Below are positions 11,875 to 24,338 of a stretch of DNA of 64,000 bases, one piece after another; position 1 is the first letter of the stretch, and the number at the start of each line of letters is the position of its first letter. Origin of the DNA: Hirudinaria manillensis (taxonomy: Eukaryota > Annelida > Clitellata > Hirudinida > Hirudinidae); the NCBI GenBank assembly GCA_034509925.1, contig CM067527.1, forward strand, positions 9,684,001-9,748,000. The letters run 5' to 3'. A program made the position numbers and the translations under genes. The notes under the pieces are model-generated. The model ran no database searches, was not told the DNA's origin, and saw only the letters and a program-made list of their open reading frames with translations.

Positions 11875-12855
11875 AGTGTTGTATTTACTACAAAGCACAG
11901 TTTCTGGCATCAACATCAACAAGTATTTTATTGACACTGAAACTTTTAAACCCGGACCAGCTCTGAACTTTGACATTTCTAAGTTTGATGCCAATTTCAC
12001 AAGTAAATTATGTTTTATTACCTGTAAAATAATCATTTAGCTTAAATTTGGTCGTAGAAAGCTTACCATGTTTTTGCCACTAAATAGTAAAAAAAAAACT
12101 TTCAATTTACTTATATAGCTGGAGAATGTGTAGGATCATCCGGCAAACAATTATATAAAGGAAATTTGAATTCGGGATCAATGACGCCATTTTACACTGC
12201 TCTCCAGGATATTCTCGATATTGCTCTGGGATCAAATTTTGTGGTTTTGTCTACCAGGAGGTACGTTTAATAAAATAATTATGAATGAGTTATTAATACA
12301 TTTTAGAAGAAATTATTTGATTTTGAAGTAATAACCGCAAAACTATTTTAATTTTACCTTTTTTTTTTACCGATATAAGCCCTGACCTGATTATAAAAGT
12401 TGATATTGTTACTGGTTCTGAAATATCAAATATTTCCATTTTAGCAGAAAATCTTGCAAGTAAGGAATGCCTTTCAAAAGCTAACATTTTGCTTTTACTA
12501 AAACTGTTATTTGTTTCAGTTACTAGTTTGTCACTAGGAAATACTGGTGAGTAAATAAAGGCTTATAATTTTGTATTTTTAGAATATTTTAAAAAGAGAT
12601 TACATATTTCATTGTAACTTTTTAAAAATAAATTGGACTACCAGAAATGTCCCTACAACTAGCACAACCCCAACTACGACTACCAGAAATTTTCCTACAT
12701 CTAGCACAACCCCAACTATTAGAATGTATCCAACAAGCGCTACAACCACCACTACCAGCAAGACTCCAATACCCAATGATAACTCATATTCAGTTCCAGA
12801 AAGGGCTTCAACTTTTATTGTAATCTTTGCGGTGTGTTTCGTCAAGTTTTTTTGA
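11875..12855 (+). pseudogene. G2: 5'-truncated family member with Thr-rich stalk
   Basis: Exons homologous to the second half of G3: 11875-12002 (RVLYLLQ), 12119-12260 (KQLYKGNL, then FVVLSTRR), 12380-12459 (LIIKVDIVTGSEISNISILA), 12520-12546 and about 12599-12855. Exons 12119 (142 nt) and 12380 (80 nt) have exactly the lengths of the G3 equivalents. The last exon is a mucin-like stretch of Thr/Pro/Ser (PTTSTTPTTTT) followed by a hydrophobic tail (STFIVIFAVCFVKFF), suggesting an O-glycosylated stalk and GPI signal. Signal peptide and first two cassette exons are absent, so it is a truncated duplicate, unless it serves as an alternative 3' end of G1. The acceptor of the last exon is uncertain. 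Confidence 0.6.
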
Positions 12856-14869
12856 CTTGCTGCTTTCCAAATAAACAATGTTAATGCTGTTCTTGATGCT
12901 TCTTTAATTTGCTATTAAAAAGTTGAAAGTTTTGAGGACACGGAAGTAATGAGTCGTATAAAGTTAGCGCGACATTACGCTTTTGCTTATGTTTAACAAA
13001 TTGTATTTGAGTTTCTAACTGATTTAGTTGTTTCACCAACCTGTTGCTTTTGTTTCGAAATGATTTTTCGAGAAACCTTATATAAACATTTTCGTCTTTC
13101 CAAATAGCCCTAATTTAAGTTTTTTTTTGTTAATAAATTAATTGATTTATAACTTCCACTTTTAGACTTAGTATGCTGTTGATAACGGATATATGGAAGC
13201 ATGTTGCGCAACATCAGATATAAATTTGATTGCACAGCTTGCAATGGAAAATTAAGGATTTTAATGTTCTCAAAAATTGAGTTTTTGAAAACAAATTTTT
13301 TTTTTATTCTCGAGTTGAAAAATGCAGTTTAATTTTGAAATAAATTGCTTAATTAATTATTTCTTGCCGGATAACACTGAGAACGAAGTGTGGTGAATAC
13401 GGACCAACTGACTTTTTATTTTTTTTATTATCAACGTTTACTGCATAAATACTATTATTAATTGGGTTAATTTGGAGTAAAATTCGAATATGCATCATTC
13501 GAATTGCCTTTGTAATACAATATTTTAAATGAAATTTCAAGTGAGGGAATTTCGCAGCATTAATCAGATTCAAACTGGTATTGAACTTCATTTGCCATCT
13601 CTTACAACCTCTGGGAAATAGCTAAGGGAATGCAGTTAACTTCCTTTGCTTTGCGAGCAAATTTGAGAAATTTCAGTTCAGTTCAGGACATATCTTCGTG
13701 CTGAGATTTAAGGCAAATATGATCGGACAAAAACGATAAACCAAAGGCTTGGAGCAGTTTCAAGAACCTCAACAGTTTTCCGATATGAAGGAACGTTGTC
13801 TATTCAGTCACATGCGAGCCATTTGCTAGTTTGCAGATCACAGGTTTATTACATTATTGAAATTACACAGAATTCTTCTGTTAATTTTAATTCGCTGTAA
13901 GCAAATGTTATTAAAATGGTTGCAGTTCATTAAATCTACTTATAAATTTTGTGCTAGTCTCAAGTCGAACCATGCGGTATGGAGAAGCTGTAGTTTGTGA
14001 ATAGTTTCGAACAGCTTTGAATCATATTGATCCACCCTTGTCCATATAAAGATTCGTAAAATTCTGGAAATTTTACCGAGTTACTTTGTATGCGATAAAA
14101 GTTGACCTTGTCCAAACGACAAAAATCAGTCATCTGATTTTGTTTTTAAGAATTTTGCTAAGAATTTCGTTTTGTCCCAAAAGGCTAAAGGGTGGTCTAA
14201 TTAAATGATTTTAGATGTTGATGTTTGAGGCGATAATAATAATAATAATCACGGAGCAAGTGTTTTTTTTTAAATAAAATAGTTATCAGTAACTGTTGTG
14301 ATAGTTGTGCATGCTTACCCCTACATAATCTCATTATATTAAATTAAATAAAATTATTTTTTAAAATTGATTTTACTGAATAATTGTTTATTTTTATTAA
14401 ATAGTGCAACCAGGAAGGAGAACGATTGTAATTTCCTTATGGGCAAATTATATTTAACTCATTGAATGATTGATGTACAATGCTTTCTATTGACAGTGAT
14501 TCTTCTTCAAAGATCGGCTTTTCTTTGTTAAGGACAGTATTGAGGTTGGGGCTTTTATAACTAGATTCAGCCCTTTTGACATGTTAACGAAGCAGGGTTT
14601 AAATTTAATCTTTTGTGCAACTGACATTCCATTCGATTTAGAAATAACCAAGTAAAATCTCGTTCGGAATGAAATTTAACGTTTTATAATTTTAGATCTC
14701 AACTTGACAATCACTTTTACTTTTGATTATAATATAAATTCTTCAGCGCATCAATGGTTAAGGTTTAAGTCGTTTTGCTCCTAACGGTGTTGGTTTAATT
14801 TAAGGCAAGTAAAGAAAGTGTATATTTTATGAACGCAATTGTTAAATTAATGAGAAATTTCCTCAAGAG
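12856..14869. other. Intergenic, nothing recognised
   Basis: 2 kb of AT-rich DNA with only short chance ORFs and an (AAT)n run near 14235. Confidence 0.5.
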
Positions 14870-17685
14870 ATGAATTTAATTTCATCCGCATTTTTCTTCG
14901 TCTTGATAGCTGAAAGGATGACAAGTAATACTGGCATTCTCCTTGTAAAATAAAAATTGTTAATAACATTTAAAGTTTGTTGGCTAGGGTTAGGTTGATT
15001 AGGTAAGGTGAAGTAAAGTATCAATGGCGATAATTTTGTCTCTTTTATCGCTTACCTAAGCAAGTTGCTTCTGCATAATTCTATTCTATATATATCTTAT
15101 TTTGTCAATAATGTATTACTAAAGGTGCCACAGAAGAAAGTATTCTTTTGAATGATGCTTCGAATAAGGCACTCATTTTGCTATCGAAAGATTTTGTGGA
15201 AGTTAACAGAAGTAGGTACGCCTCAAGCTCTAGCTCTTTCAAATTGGACGTGGATAAAGATGCCTTGCTACTCGGGGAGAGGAAAAGCACTGGGATATTG
15301 TACTATTTGAAGAATAAAACTGGCCAATCAGATTGGAATTTTGTGCCATATTTTGGTTAAACATTAATTTATTATAGATTTAATCATTAACATATATGGT
15401 TAAACGTACTGCGGTCAGTTTAATGTTGAAACTTTGATTAAGCTGCATAAGGTTTCTGCTTTTTACAAACCGTTAGAAACAGCATTATGTATTAAAAAAA
15501 AAATTACCGATAACATGCCGATTTGTTTTTCAATTTTATGATATTTTTTACATATCTGTTCTCAAAATCTTCGTTTTTAGATGTTTTCTAACTTTTCATT
15601 TTTATTTCATTTTATTTTTATTAACTAGAAATTTCGCAAAAACTTTCTTTGCAGTTAGTGGCACTTTAGTAGATTTGGCTTTGGAAAGCAAATATGATAC
15701 GGCCTACATAGCAACGGATGTTGGATTAGTGTACTCAATCAACCTCGTGACCCAAGTCATTTCACCAATTTCTGCCATTGCAATGCAACCTGTGAAAGCA
15801 TTGAAGCTGGATAGAAATGAAAGGTGTCTATTTTGTAAAACGATTAATAATTCCACTGAAATCAGTTTTATTTTAATTGCTTGTTATGAATTTTCAGGGT
15901 ACTTTATTTACTGCAAGGAATTGGAAATATGAGCATCAATAAATATTATATTAACAATACATCATTCGTTTTGGGACCAATTCTCAGCAGAGCCATTGAC
16001 AACTTTGCTATTGATTTTAGCAGTAATTTTACCTAAAGTTTCGAATTATGTTTTACAGCATCTATTAAATATTAAAATTAAAAATTAATTTCAGCCAAAA
16101 AATTATTTGGATCTGCGAACAACATAATTTTTTATGGAAGTCTGATTCTCGGTGACTTAAATCAGTTTTATGTCGGAATGCAGAACATTAAGGAATTTGT
16201 CTTGGGTACCGGATACTTGGTTGTGTCAATCCCAGGGTAAGTGTTGTCATTGTCGACGATTATTAAGTCACAACGTGGGGAGGCCAAAAACAAAATATAA
16301 ATGTGTTTTCCTTTCTTGAAGTTCCTCTACATCAGGAACAAAATATTAGTTTTAAGTTTTAAGATAGTTCCAAACCCAAGTCTTAATGTATTGAATTAAG
16401 ACTCGATTGGAAAATATATATTGTTAGTTTTATAATTTGTGTCTTAGAAATAGCATAAAACAAAAATTTAATTATTTTATTCGGGATACGAGAAGTACTT
16501 GAAACGTTTCCAGTCGTGCTATTCCCACGTTTTATATCTGCCACATTATTCATCTTTTTTTTTATAAAATGTTTAAAACATGAAATTTGCTTAATTTAAA
16601 AAGTACGAAACATAAAATATAAAGAGTACAAACTCGTGAGGATTGAGTTGAAAAACGTTAAGGCATTAATATGAACAGTCTACATAGTAAATTAAAAACA
16701 AAATTTTAAATTATTATCATTAATATTGTTATTGTTGTTATTTAAATTTTTATTCAAAGACTGAATGTGGTCATAAAAGTCGATAGCACAAGTGGTCTTG
16801 AATTGAAGAATTTCACTGTCAGTGCTGAAAATGTTGCAGGTGAGGGAAGCAAAATTCAAGATTTCATGACTGCCGCATTTAATATTGCATTGTTGTAATT
16901 ATTGCTATTAACACAATTTCATGCCATTTGTGGATATATGCATAATTATGGTGCATGATACTAAATTAATTACTAAATTATATTAATTATTATATTAAAT
17001 ACTTAAAATCTATTATTACAGTTATATTCCCAGAGTATGACCAACAGGCAACTGGTAATTTCATTTATTTATTTGTAAAACCTAGTAAAGCTTGCGGACA
17101 GAATAAAATGTTTATTTTACGAAAATTATGGAAAAATTTAATTTTAATTATGAAAAAAGGACAATATGTGTATATATGAGCTTCAGGAGACTATGAAATG
17201 TTATTGATATCTTTTTATAATAGGTTTTGTAATATGATTAATAGCTTAATGTAACACTGTAAAAATTTCCGTTGTACTTAGATCGTCTGAAATTGAAAAT
17301 GAAAAAAATAAATAAATAAAAGTTAAAAATTACATCCATTAAATATCGAGAATAAATATCTAGAACCTTAGTCTATTCAATCGGACAAAATTTAAAATTA
17401 TATATATCAAGGATCAGTTGACGCCATATTTTTTTTTATCCAGTTGCTTCAACATCAACTTCTAAAACAACAGAAGCTCCAACAACAAACCAAAAGACTT
17501 CAACCACTCAGTTCCCAACAACAAGATCTTTGACAATCACCTCGAAGGTCTCTTTAGAACCAATAACCCAAATCTTATCAACTACACCAAAGAAGCTAAT
17601 TCCAAACTCTTATTCCGCCAAAATTTCAGGATCATTGCGTTTTATGATCTTCCTTCTGATAAGTTTTCATATATTTTTCCAGTGA
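14870..17685 (+). CDS. G3: propeller-like surface protein with Thr/Ser stalk, 358 aa
   Basis: Exons 14870-14924, 15125-15355, 15655-15823, 15898-16022, 16095-16236, 16760-16839, 17022-17054 and 17444-17685 total 1077 nt, fully open. Exon 1 is a signal peptide (MNLISSAFFFVLIAERMT). Cassette motifs: ALILLSKDFVEV and ILYYL (exon 2), YIATDVGLVYSI (3), RVLYLLQ (4), LFGSANNIIFYGSL (5), LNVVIKVDSTSGLELKN (6). An 11-residue exon and a long Thr/Ser/Pro exon give a mucin-like stalk; the C-terminus (LRFMIFLLISFHIFFQ) is a short hydrophobic tail compatible with GPI attachment. It is closest to G2. A partial copy of exon 6 with flanking introns sits at 34.9-35.3 kb. Confidence 0.78.
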
Positions 17686-18548
17686 ACTAACATCATAATA
17701 GCATTATATCAACATAGGAAAGATTGACATTCAACCAATCCAATGTTGTGCTATTCCATCAAACAACACGTTTGTATTTTCTGCATTCAAGTTTGTAATT
17801 AAAAATATAACAGCCTCTTGTGGTGATATCAAAAGATTGCCTCCATGTGTAGTTTGAATCCTTAGTTCTTCGATATTTTAGAGAATCGATTAAAATGAAG
17901 GTGGTCAGCAGCATTTTCACAGAAACTTTAATTATTTGTAATTTTATCCGTAATTTCAATTTTTTATTATTTGGTTTTAATTATTACTTAATAACAAAGA
18001 GGATTTTTTACATTTATACTTTTGAGAAAAGTACGCATCTATGATCAAATAAATATAATGAAATTTGCATTTGTTTCTGAACTATTTTAAAACTGTTTTT
18101 AAGCACATAGTAAACAATTTATTCATTCTCATAAATAAACCAAACATTAATCTAATTGAAACTGGGATTAAATAACTGATTAACATATTCCGCTTTTAAG
18201 CAGTGTTTGATGAGTACATGTTAAAAGCAAAGCTCTTTAAAGGCTTCTGAGGAAAATTAATTTATAAACAATAAATCATTGGAAACTTTAATCTGCTTCA
18301 GCATTCAGTTTTCTATGCTTCTCTGAAGTTGATCCCACTAAAGTTTGGTCGGTTTTTATAATTTATTCGCGTTACTGAATGAGGGTAACAAATACATAGT
18401 GGTTATAATTCTAGTATAAATCACTAATGATATTTTGATGGCATTATTCGGTTGAAATAATCCATTGTCAAGGCACAAATTGATGCGCGAAACTGTGCTG
18501 ATTGATTGCATTAAAGATCTTCACTTATCTCATTCAATAAATCCATCG
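17686..18548. other. Spacer between convergent G3 and G4
   Basis: AT-rich. G3 (plus) and G4 (minus) end towards each other here. No further gene seen. Confidence 0.5.
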
Positions 18549-20178
18549 TCAACAATGCATGAAAAAGGGAAGAAATGTCAATGCCAAAAGAGGTTTATCG
18601 AGGATAGAAAGGCAGATGGCAGAGTCTTCTAAGGGATCGGAAGTCGAAGGTGCTGACGTAAAGGAATGAGGTGGTGGTTTTATTGTTCTTGTTGTTGTTG
18701 TTGTTGCTTTTGTTGTCGCATTGGAATCTGCTCTGGGTGATTCTGATCTTGTTCTATCAACCACTGGGACAAAATCTACTTCGGTAGATGGATTATTGGC
18801 TGAAAGAAGATTTAAAGCAGTGTTTTGACGGTAGATTATTAGAGTGCAAGTGGTCAAAATCAATTATCAAATGTTTCCTATCTTAATAAAGTCAACTGCG
18901 ATTGTAAAATTGGACCATGCATAGCTGCATTAATCAGGAGGATCCTGACATACTTGCGGAAATATACTAACAAAATTTATTACCAAAGCAATTAATTTCT
19001 TAAAAACGTAATTTGGTGACGATGCCGTGATGATGATAATGATGGGCAACGCCTAACCTGTAGCATTACTTGACACTGGAACTTTAGTGAACATCGTAAC
19101 AGAAGGAATAGCTGCAGTCGAAGTTGAAACTCTGTTAGGACGTTCATTATCACCTGAGTGGGGTTTTGGAGTCGGATTAACCACTGTAGAAAAAGCAAAA
19201 TCATATTCCAGGCTTTCAAAAGCCATCAATTTTTAATTTGAATAAAAAAGGACAATTATCATAACAGTATTAAAAATAAAACCTCCACGGTTTAAAGAAT
19301 TGAAATCATTCACAAATTGAGATGTCAAATTTAATAGTGTTACCGACTGTAAAGATAGGCCAAAGCCAGGGGAGTTATAAATTTTCTTTCCACAGGAAGC
19401 ACGTCACCTCCCGATCTGCTTATCATTTTAACGGTGGTTTCCAAGCTATGAACTCTTGTGAGATTAAAATAGTAAACATTGAGATGTTTATAACAGCTCT
19501 AAATAACATTTGTCCGATAAAAAAATTCAAAAGAAATTTTAAGGTGAAGTTTTATAATTGCATAACAAATATATCCCGTCAAGCTTACGTTTTTGTTTCA
19601 ATTATAATGAAAACATGAGATGGAGAAACAGCAAGGTCTGCAATTTTTCCAGAAATACTTAGAAGCACTTGAAGATGAATCGTTTTAGATCCGAGTTTTC
19701 CTTTCAATAAAACGTTCGAAGATATGGCAAAGACTTCTTCCCCTAAATTAACAACATGGGTTTAGTTGATTAAATTTCCTAATAAAATTTCCTAATGTCA
19801 AATTAATTTAATGTTATTGTAAAATATTTCTTGCAACATCGTAAAAGTCTACTTTCAAAGTCAATCTCAAATTTGTCAACTGTTCTCGACAATTCCATTG
19901 CGGTCACGTCACCATTAATCATATTCAATCTTTTTAGAAGTTGATTGCTTTCGTGAGAGCATTCCAGATAATACAAGTATCTGTAAATATTTTACCATTA
20001 AATTTACTTCTTGTAATAAACATAAGATTTAAAGCATAAGATGAGCAAGAATATAATTTACTAAATATTTTCTAAACATCGTGAAAGAAGTGTAATAGAT
20101 TCACTCTGGAAAGTAAATACATCCCCAAGGATATTTTATTTAAACTTTTGCATTTATAATTTCATTTGTATCATTTCA

Positions 20179-20211
<33 letters not shown>

Positions 20212-22823
20212 CATCATTTTGCTTCTCGCTTACCCCTTGACATAATCAAATTGAATATTGGATCGAGACGAACAATCGGAATCACACGGCAGTTCCACAA
20301 CGGATGTAATGGTGAAAGTACTCATGTCGTAATAAATTATCTCTTTTGAATCCAGTAATGCATAGAAAGAACGGTCGTCAATGCCAAATACAGCGTGGCA
20401 CACTTTCTGTGACCCTGATGAGAAATTAAAATCAGTCTGAATTGAAATCATTTTTACTTAAACCGAATTTGTAATATCAATAAAAATGCAATTTCATAAA
20501 ATCCAAATGTTATTTTTTCAATTACCAAGTGAAGCATAATTGAAACATCTAACCCAACAAATGATTAATAGGCAGAAGGTTTATTTGAGTATTTTGAGTG
20601 TTTTGCCTCAAAATACCCACGAAAGACAACGAACGTCCTCCATAAATGGCTGCGTGACTGTCTTGGAAACCTCTGGCAGTTAAAAATTCCAAATTCTCCT
20701 TCGTCATGCTATGAAAGATTTCAACGGGGTGTTGTGGAGAATTTATGGGCACATGATGAATGAAGTATTGATCAGCAACCACGAGAATGCCGTTTCTTCC
20801 ATCATCTAAAATTATTATAAAATTCATTACATGTTTTTTTTTTAAATTAGACCATTCGTTTATCATTTGAACTCATTTAACGGATAATATGAATAATATG
20901 TGGGTTATATTTCAATAAGATTTTTAATTATTATTACATTATTAAATTATAAATCATTATTTCTAAGCAGTTAAAATATTGTAAATGGTGATTAATTACC
21001 TAAATTAGTACTAATGGTCGACAAAGGTCCTTGGAAGGCATCATCATCGTCATCATAAACGGTGCCGGAGGATGGGAAACTTGGGGAACCACGAGAAGTT
21101 GGAAAAGTAGAGGGCATGGGATCTTCACTACTGGAAAAAAGATTTTTAACACTTGAAACTGACCTGGTAGTAAATTCAGCATCGGAGACATGATCTTGGA
21201 CTGCAAAAAGGTTAAATTATTTGACTATTATACGTCGGATTTTAAAATAAGAAAAAATTGTAATTTGAAAACGAAGATAAGTAATTAATAATCTTGTAAA
21301 TAATCAAAATTCAAGGTCGAATGTTCACTGAAATATTCTCTCAAACGATAGGTAAATAACTCATAATAATAATAACCGTAAACATAGGCCAAAGCTTGAG
21401 GTTTAAAAATAGTCGAATTCAAAGAAATCACATCAGCACTTGACCTATCTACCATTTTGATGTCGCTGTAAAATTAATTAACATAATTAAACCATCGTTT
21501 TTTTTAAGCTTTTACATTTTAACCAGTTACATCAACGCAAAAACATAAATTTTACTTTTCTCCGTTAACAATTACACAAATATACGAGGGAGTTACTGCC
21601 AGATCAAGAATATCATTGGAAAAACTTTGGAATCTGTTCAGTTTGATTTCCGGATGGGATTCATTAAATTTTCCTCTTAGCAGAACATTGGAAGAAATGG
21701 CATAGATTTCATTTGCTAAAGAAATCACAAAAATATTGAAAAAAAAAATTACTAATTAGATTGGACATTTCTTTAATTTCACTAATTTATAAGAATGTAA
21801 TATAAACTTTTATGTACAAATAAACTAACTGTTGAAATCAATGTAAAACTTTTCGATTGTTTCCGTGAAACGCTTCATCCTCTCAAAGTTGTTGGCAAGA
21901 TTAAGTTGTCTAAGACGAGAAAGAGGCTGATGTCCTCCATCAGGGCAATCCATGTAATACATGAGTCTTATACAAACGTAAACAGAAGTTCACGAACGAT
22001 GTCGAAAGTGATTATTACAATTTTTGCCAACAGGTTTGCATAACTTATTTTATTAAATTTATCAGAAACAAATCTTCAAATCATATCCGAAAAACCAATC
22101 ATGGGCCAAGAAATTTAGCAATTGCAAATCTTTCATTTAAAATGGTTTATTTTTGAACTCCTTACTCTTTATTGTAATCTATTTGAAGGCTGGAATGAGA
22201 AGGGCATGTGGTTGTGGGATAGGAAGCATGTAATTTCATAGACTTGTCAGTCAAATTGTAAAATACAATATGTCCAGAATCCATCATTGCATAAATTGAG
22301 TTGGGTTGAAGACCAGGCAGACTTTTGCAACTGGTGCCATGGCATGAAGCTATGGGGAATTTAAAAGTTAATGTAGAATTTATTTTTAAAACTTTAATTT
22401 ACAGGTGACTAACGCGTTACAAAAGAATTTTTAATCGTAGAGATATTTGAAAAATTATGTCCTTTTTCCAAATATCCTACTGTAGAACTGTGGCAACCAC
22501 CGAACATTGCTGTGAAATCGAATGTAGTTCCTTGTAAACTTTTTACTGTCAAGTATTCTATCATCCAATACGCCATGGAATGCCTGATCTTTGAACAGTT
22601 TGTTGGAGCGTCCATTGATATCTGATGGATGTAATTGTGGTCAATGACGAGAAGATTGTTTCTCGTGACATCACCTGCATGGAAAGTAAACCAAATAAAC
22701 GTGAATTTGTATAATTTATGGTCTTAATGCGCATTTAATGATTTTTTAAATTAAAAGGACGCCATTACCTCGGAGTGATGCCACAAATATGAAGAAGATG
22801 AGTATGATAGCACGGAATCCCAT
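18549..22823 (-). CDS. G4: two-module propeller-like surface protein, 758 aa, 14 exons
   Basis: Largest member. Exons in coding order: 22769-22823, 22414-22674, 22166-22349, 21830-21966, 21556-21715, 21377-21465, 21000-21200, 20554-20805, 20234-20414, 19853-19980, 19589-19742, 19348-19445, 19058-19183, 18549-18799. They sum to 2277 nt in one frame. Signal peptide MGFRAIILIFFIFVASLR. Module 1 (exons 2-6) and module 2 (exons 8-12) each show the family motifs: YIHQISMD, NSIYAMMDSGHIVFY, NEIYAISSNVLLRGKF; then YFIHHVP, FYALLDSKEIIYY, YLYYLECS, VFAISSNVLLKGKL. Exon 7 is a linker of Ser/Thr/Pro plus an Asp run (YDDDDDAF). The last two exons are Ser/Thr-rich, with a (T)n stretch and a hydrophobic end (LLALTFLPFFMHC). 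Nearly all introns are GT-AG; the exon 12 donor (GTCGGT) is weak. Confidence 0.78.
20170..20213. repeat. (ATT)n microsatellite in G4 intron
   Basis: Roughly twelve ATT units followed by ATC units. Confidence 0.85.
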
Positions 22824-23641
22824 AACTTCAAATTGTTCTGTAAATTATCAAATGAACAAGTTACATAACTTATCAAAATTTATCATGTTGCAATACATGA
22901 AATTTTGCATGAAATTACATCTCGGAGTAAAAGATCGCTAGTTAAATGTGGAACGGCATGTTAAGTTTTTATATATTTTACAGCAATGGGCGAGGCCAGT
23001 CGCTAGAAACTGTATAATCACGAACAATAAATCTATCACTAGACCTGAATGTCTCAAGTTATTTTAGCGACATTTTCAGCGATTTTCATATGATACAAAC
23101 TTTATAATCTCTAATTTAATCATATCATTTAACAAGGTTCCCCACGACCTAAAATGAGCGGATATATTCTTCTAATAATATAACCCCACCCTGATAATAA
23201 ATCGTACAGGATTGTAAGATTATTAATCAACATCCTTTATTGCCAAATCTGGCTGACACGAAGTATGTCTGCTCACCTGTATATTCCAAAGAACATGAAA
23301 ATGTCAGGTATGAAACAATATTTTAATGCGACATATTATTAAATGTTCGCAAATGCCACTTGTAACGGAAATGTTCGTGTTCATAGTTAATAATTTTAGT
23401 GATAAACAAGGTGTATGTCTGACCCAACATAAAATTACGTTTCCCATTATGGTAACTATAAAAAGCAATGAAAAGCTATTTAAAATATGTATTTAGCACA
23501 TCATATAATCAAACACATTTATATAACATAATACATAACACATTTATAACATAATAATTAATAATATAATTGATGTTATTATGTCCAGTTATGTATTTGA
23601 CTCCACAACGAATGACACTATAAAAGTAAGTCTGATAATAT
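22824..23641. other. G4 upstream region
   Basis: AT-rich sequence 5' of G4; presumably holds its promoter, but no convincing element can be named. Confidence 0.4.
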
Positions 23642-23942
23642 TGTTGGATCCCTAGATCCAATAAATTGAAGAATAATTAAAATTATATTGCCGATTAATT
23701 AATTTAAATAATTAATTAAATTTAGTGGCAATATAATTTGAGAATTAATTAATTGTTGCTATTCAGACTCTTTGGTTAGGAACCTTGACAAATGGATTTA
23801 TCTCGGAAAGCAGAGCGAGAATTAGAGGAACAGCAGATTTCAAGGCTTAATCAATTAAGCATTTTACATCTTCCAAGGCATCTGAAAAACTTTCAATAAA
23901 CCTGACCTTCTATAATTAGTTTGAGGACCCCGGGTTATTACA
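23642..23942 (+). repeat. Solo LTR of the SAP-ORF element, copy B
   Basis: 301 bp from TGTTGGATCC to GGGTTATTACA, flanked by ATAT on both sides (23638-23641, 23943-23946). A solo LTR left by LTR-LTR recombination; the matching 4-bp flanks show it is one original insertion. Confidence 0.9.
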
Positions 23943-24338
23943 ATATTTTATTTGGTAAAATTTTTAAAAAGTCCGTTGCTTCCATGGCTTCGAATTGCTC
24001 TGCCAGTTATTAAATGAGACAGTTTCAAGTGCATAATTAATAAATAAATCACCTGATTGGAGAAATGTTCGTAATTGGCCGCAGGATGGCTTAATATTTT
24101 CATTTAAATTTACCAAACAAAATAAGTCAAAATGTTCACAAGCCTAAAGTTTAATCGAAGTGCTAAATATTGAAATCTCAGGATATTATTTAACGACGGA
24201 GACAAGTGATTATTACAACGGCTGAATGTAAGCATCGCAGTTACAATCTCAAGCCAAAACATATGCATATCTAGATAATTAAAACTGATCGAATTATAAG
24301 GAAGAAATGAATTCGTCATCGCCATCGGCTGATTCTGA
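23943..24338. other. Spacer downstream of G5
   Basis: No gene seen; a minus-strand open frame here is only the read-on of the G5 end in other frames. Confidence 0.4.

Noticed and set aside
12609-12878. Minus-strand Val-rich ORF
   Set aside because: Antisense of the Thr-rich G2 stalk exon.
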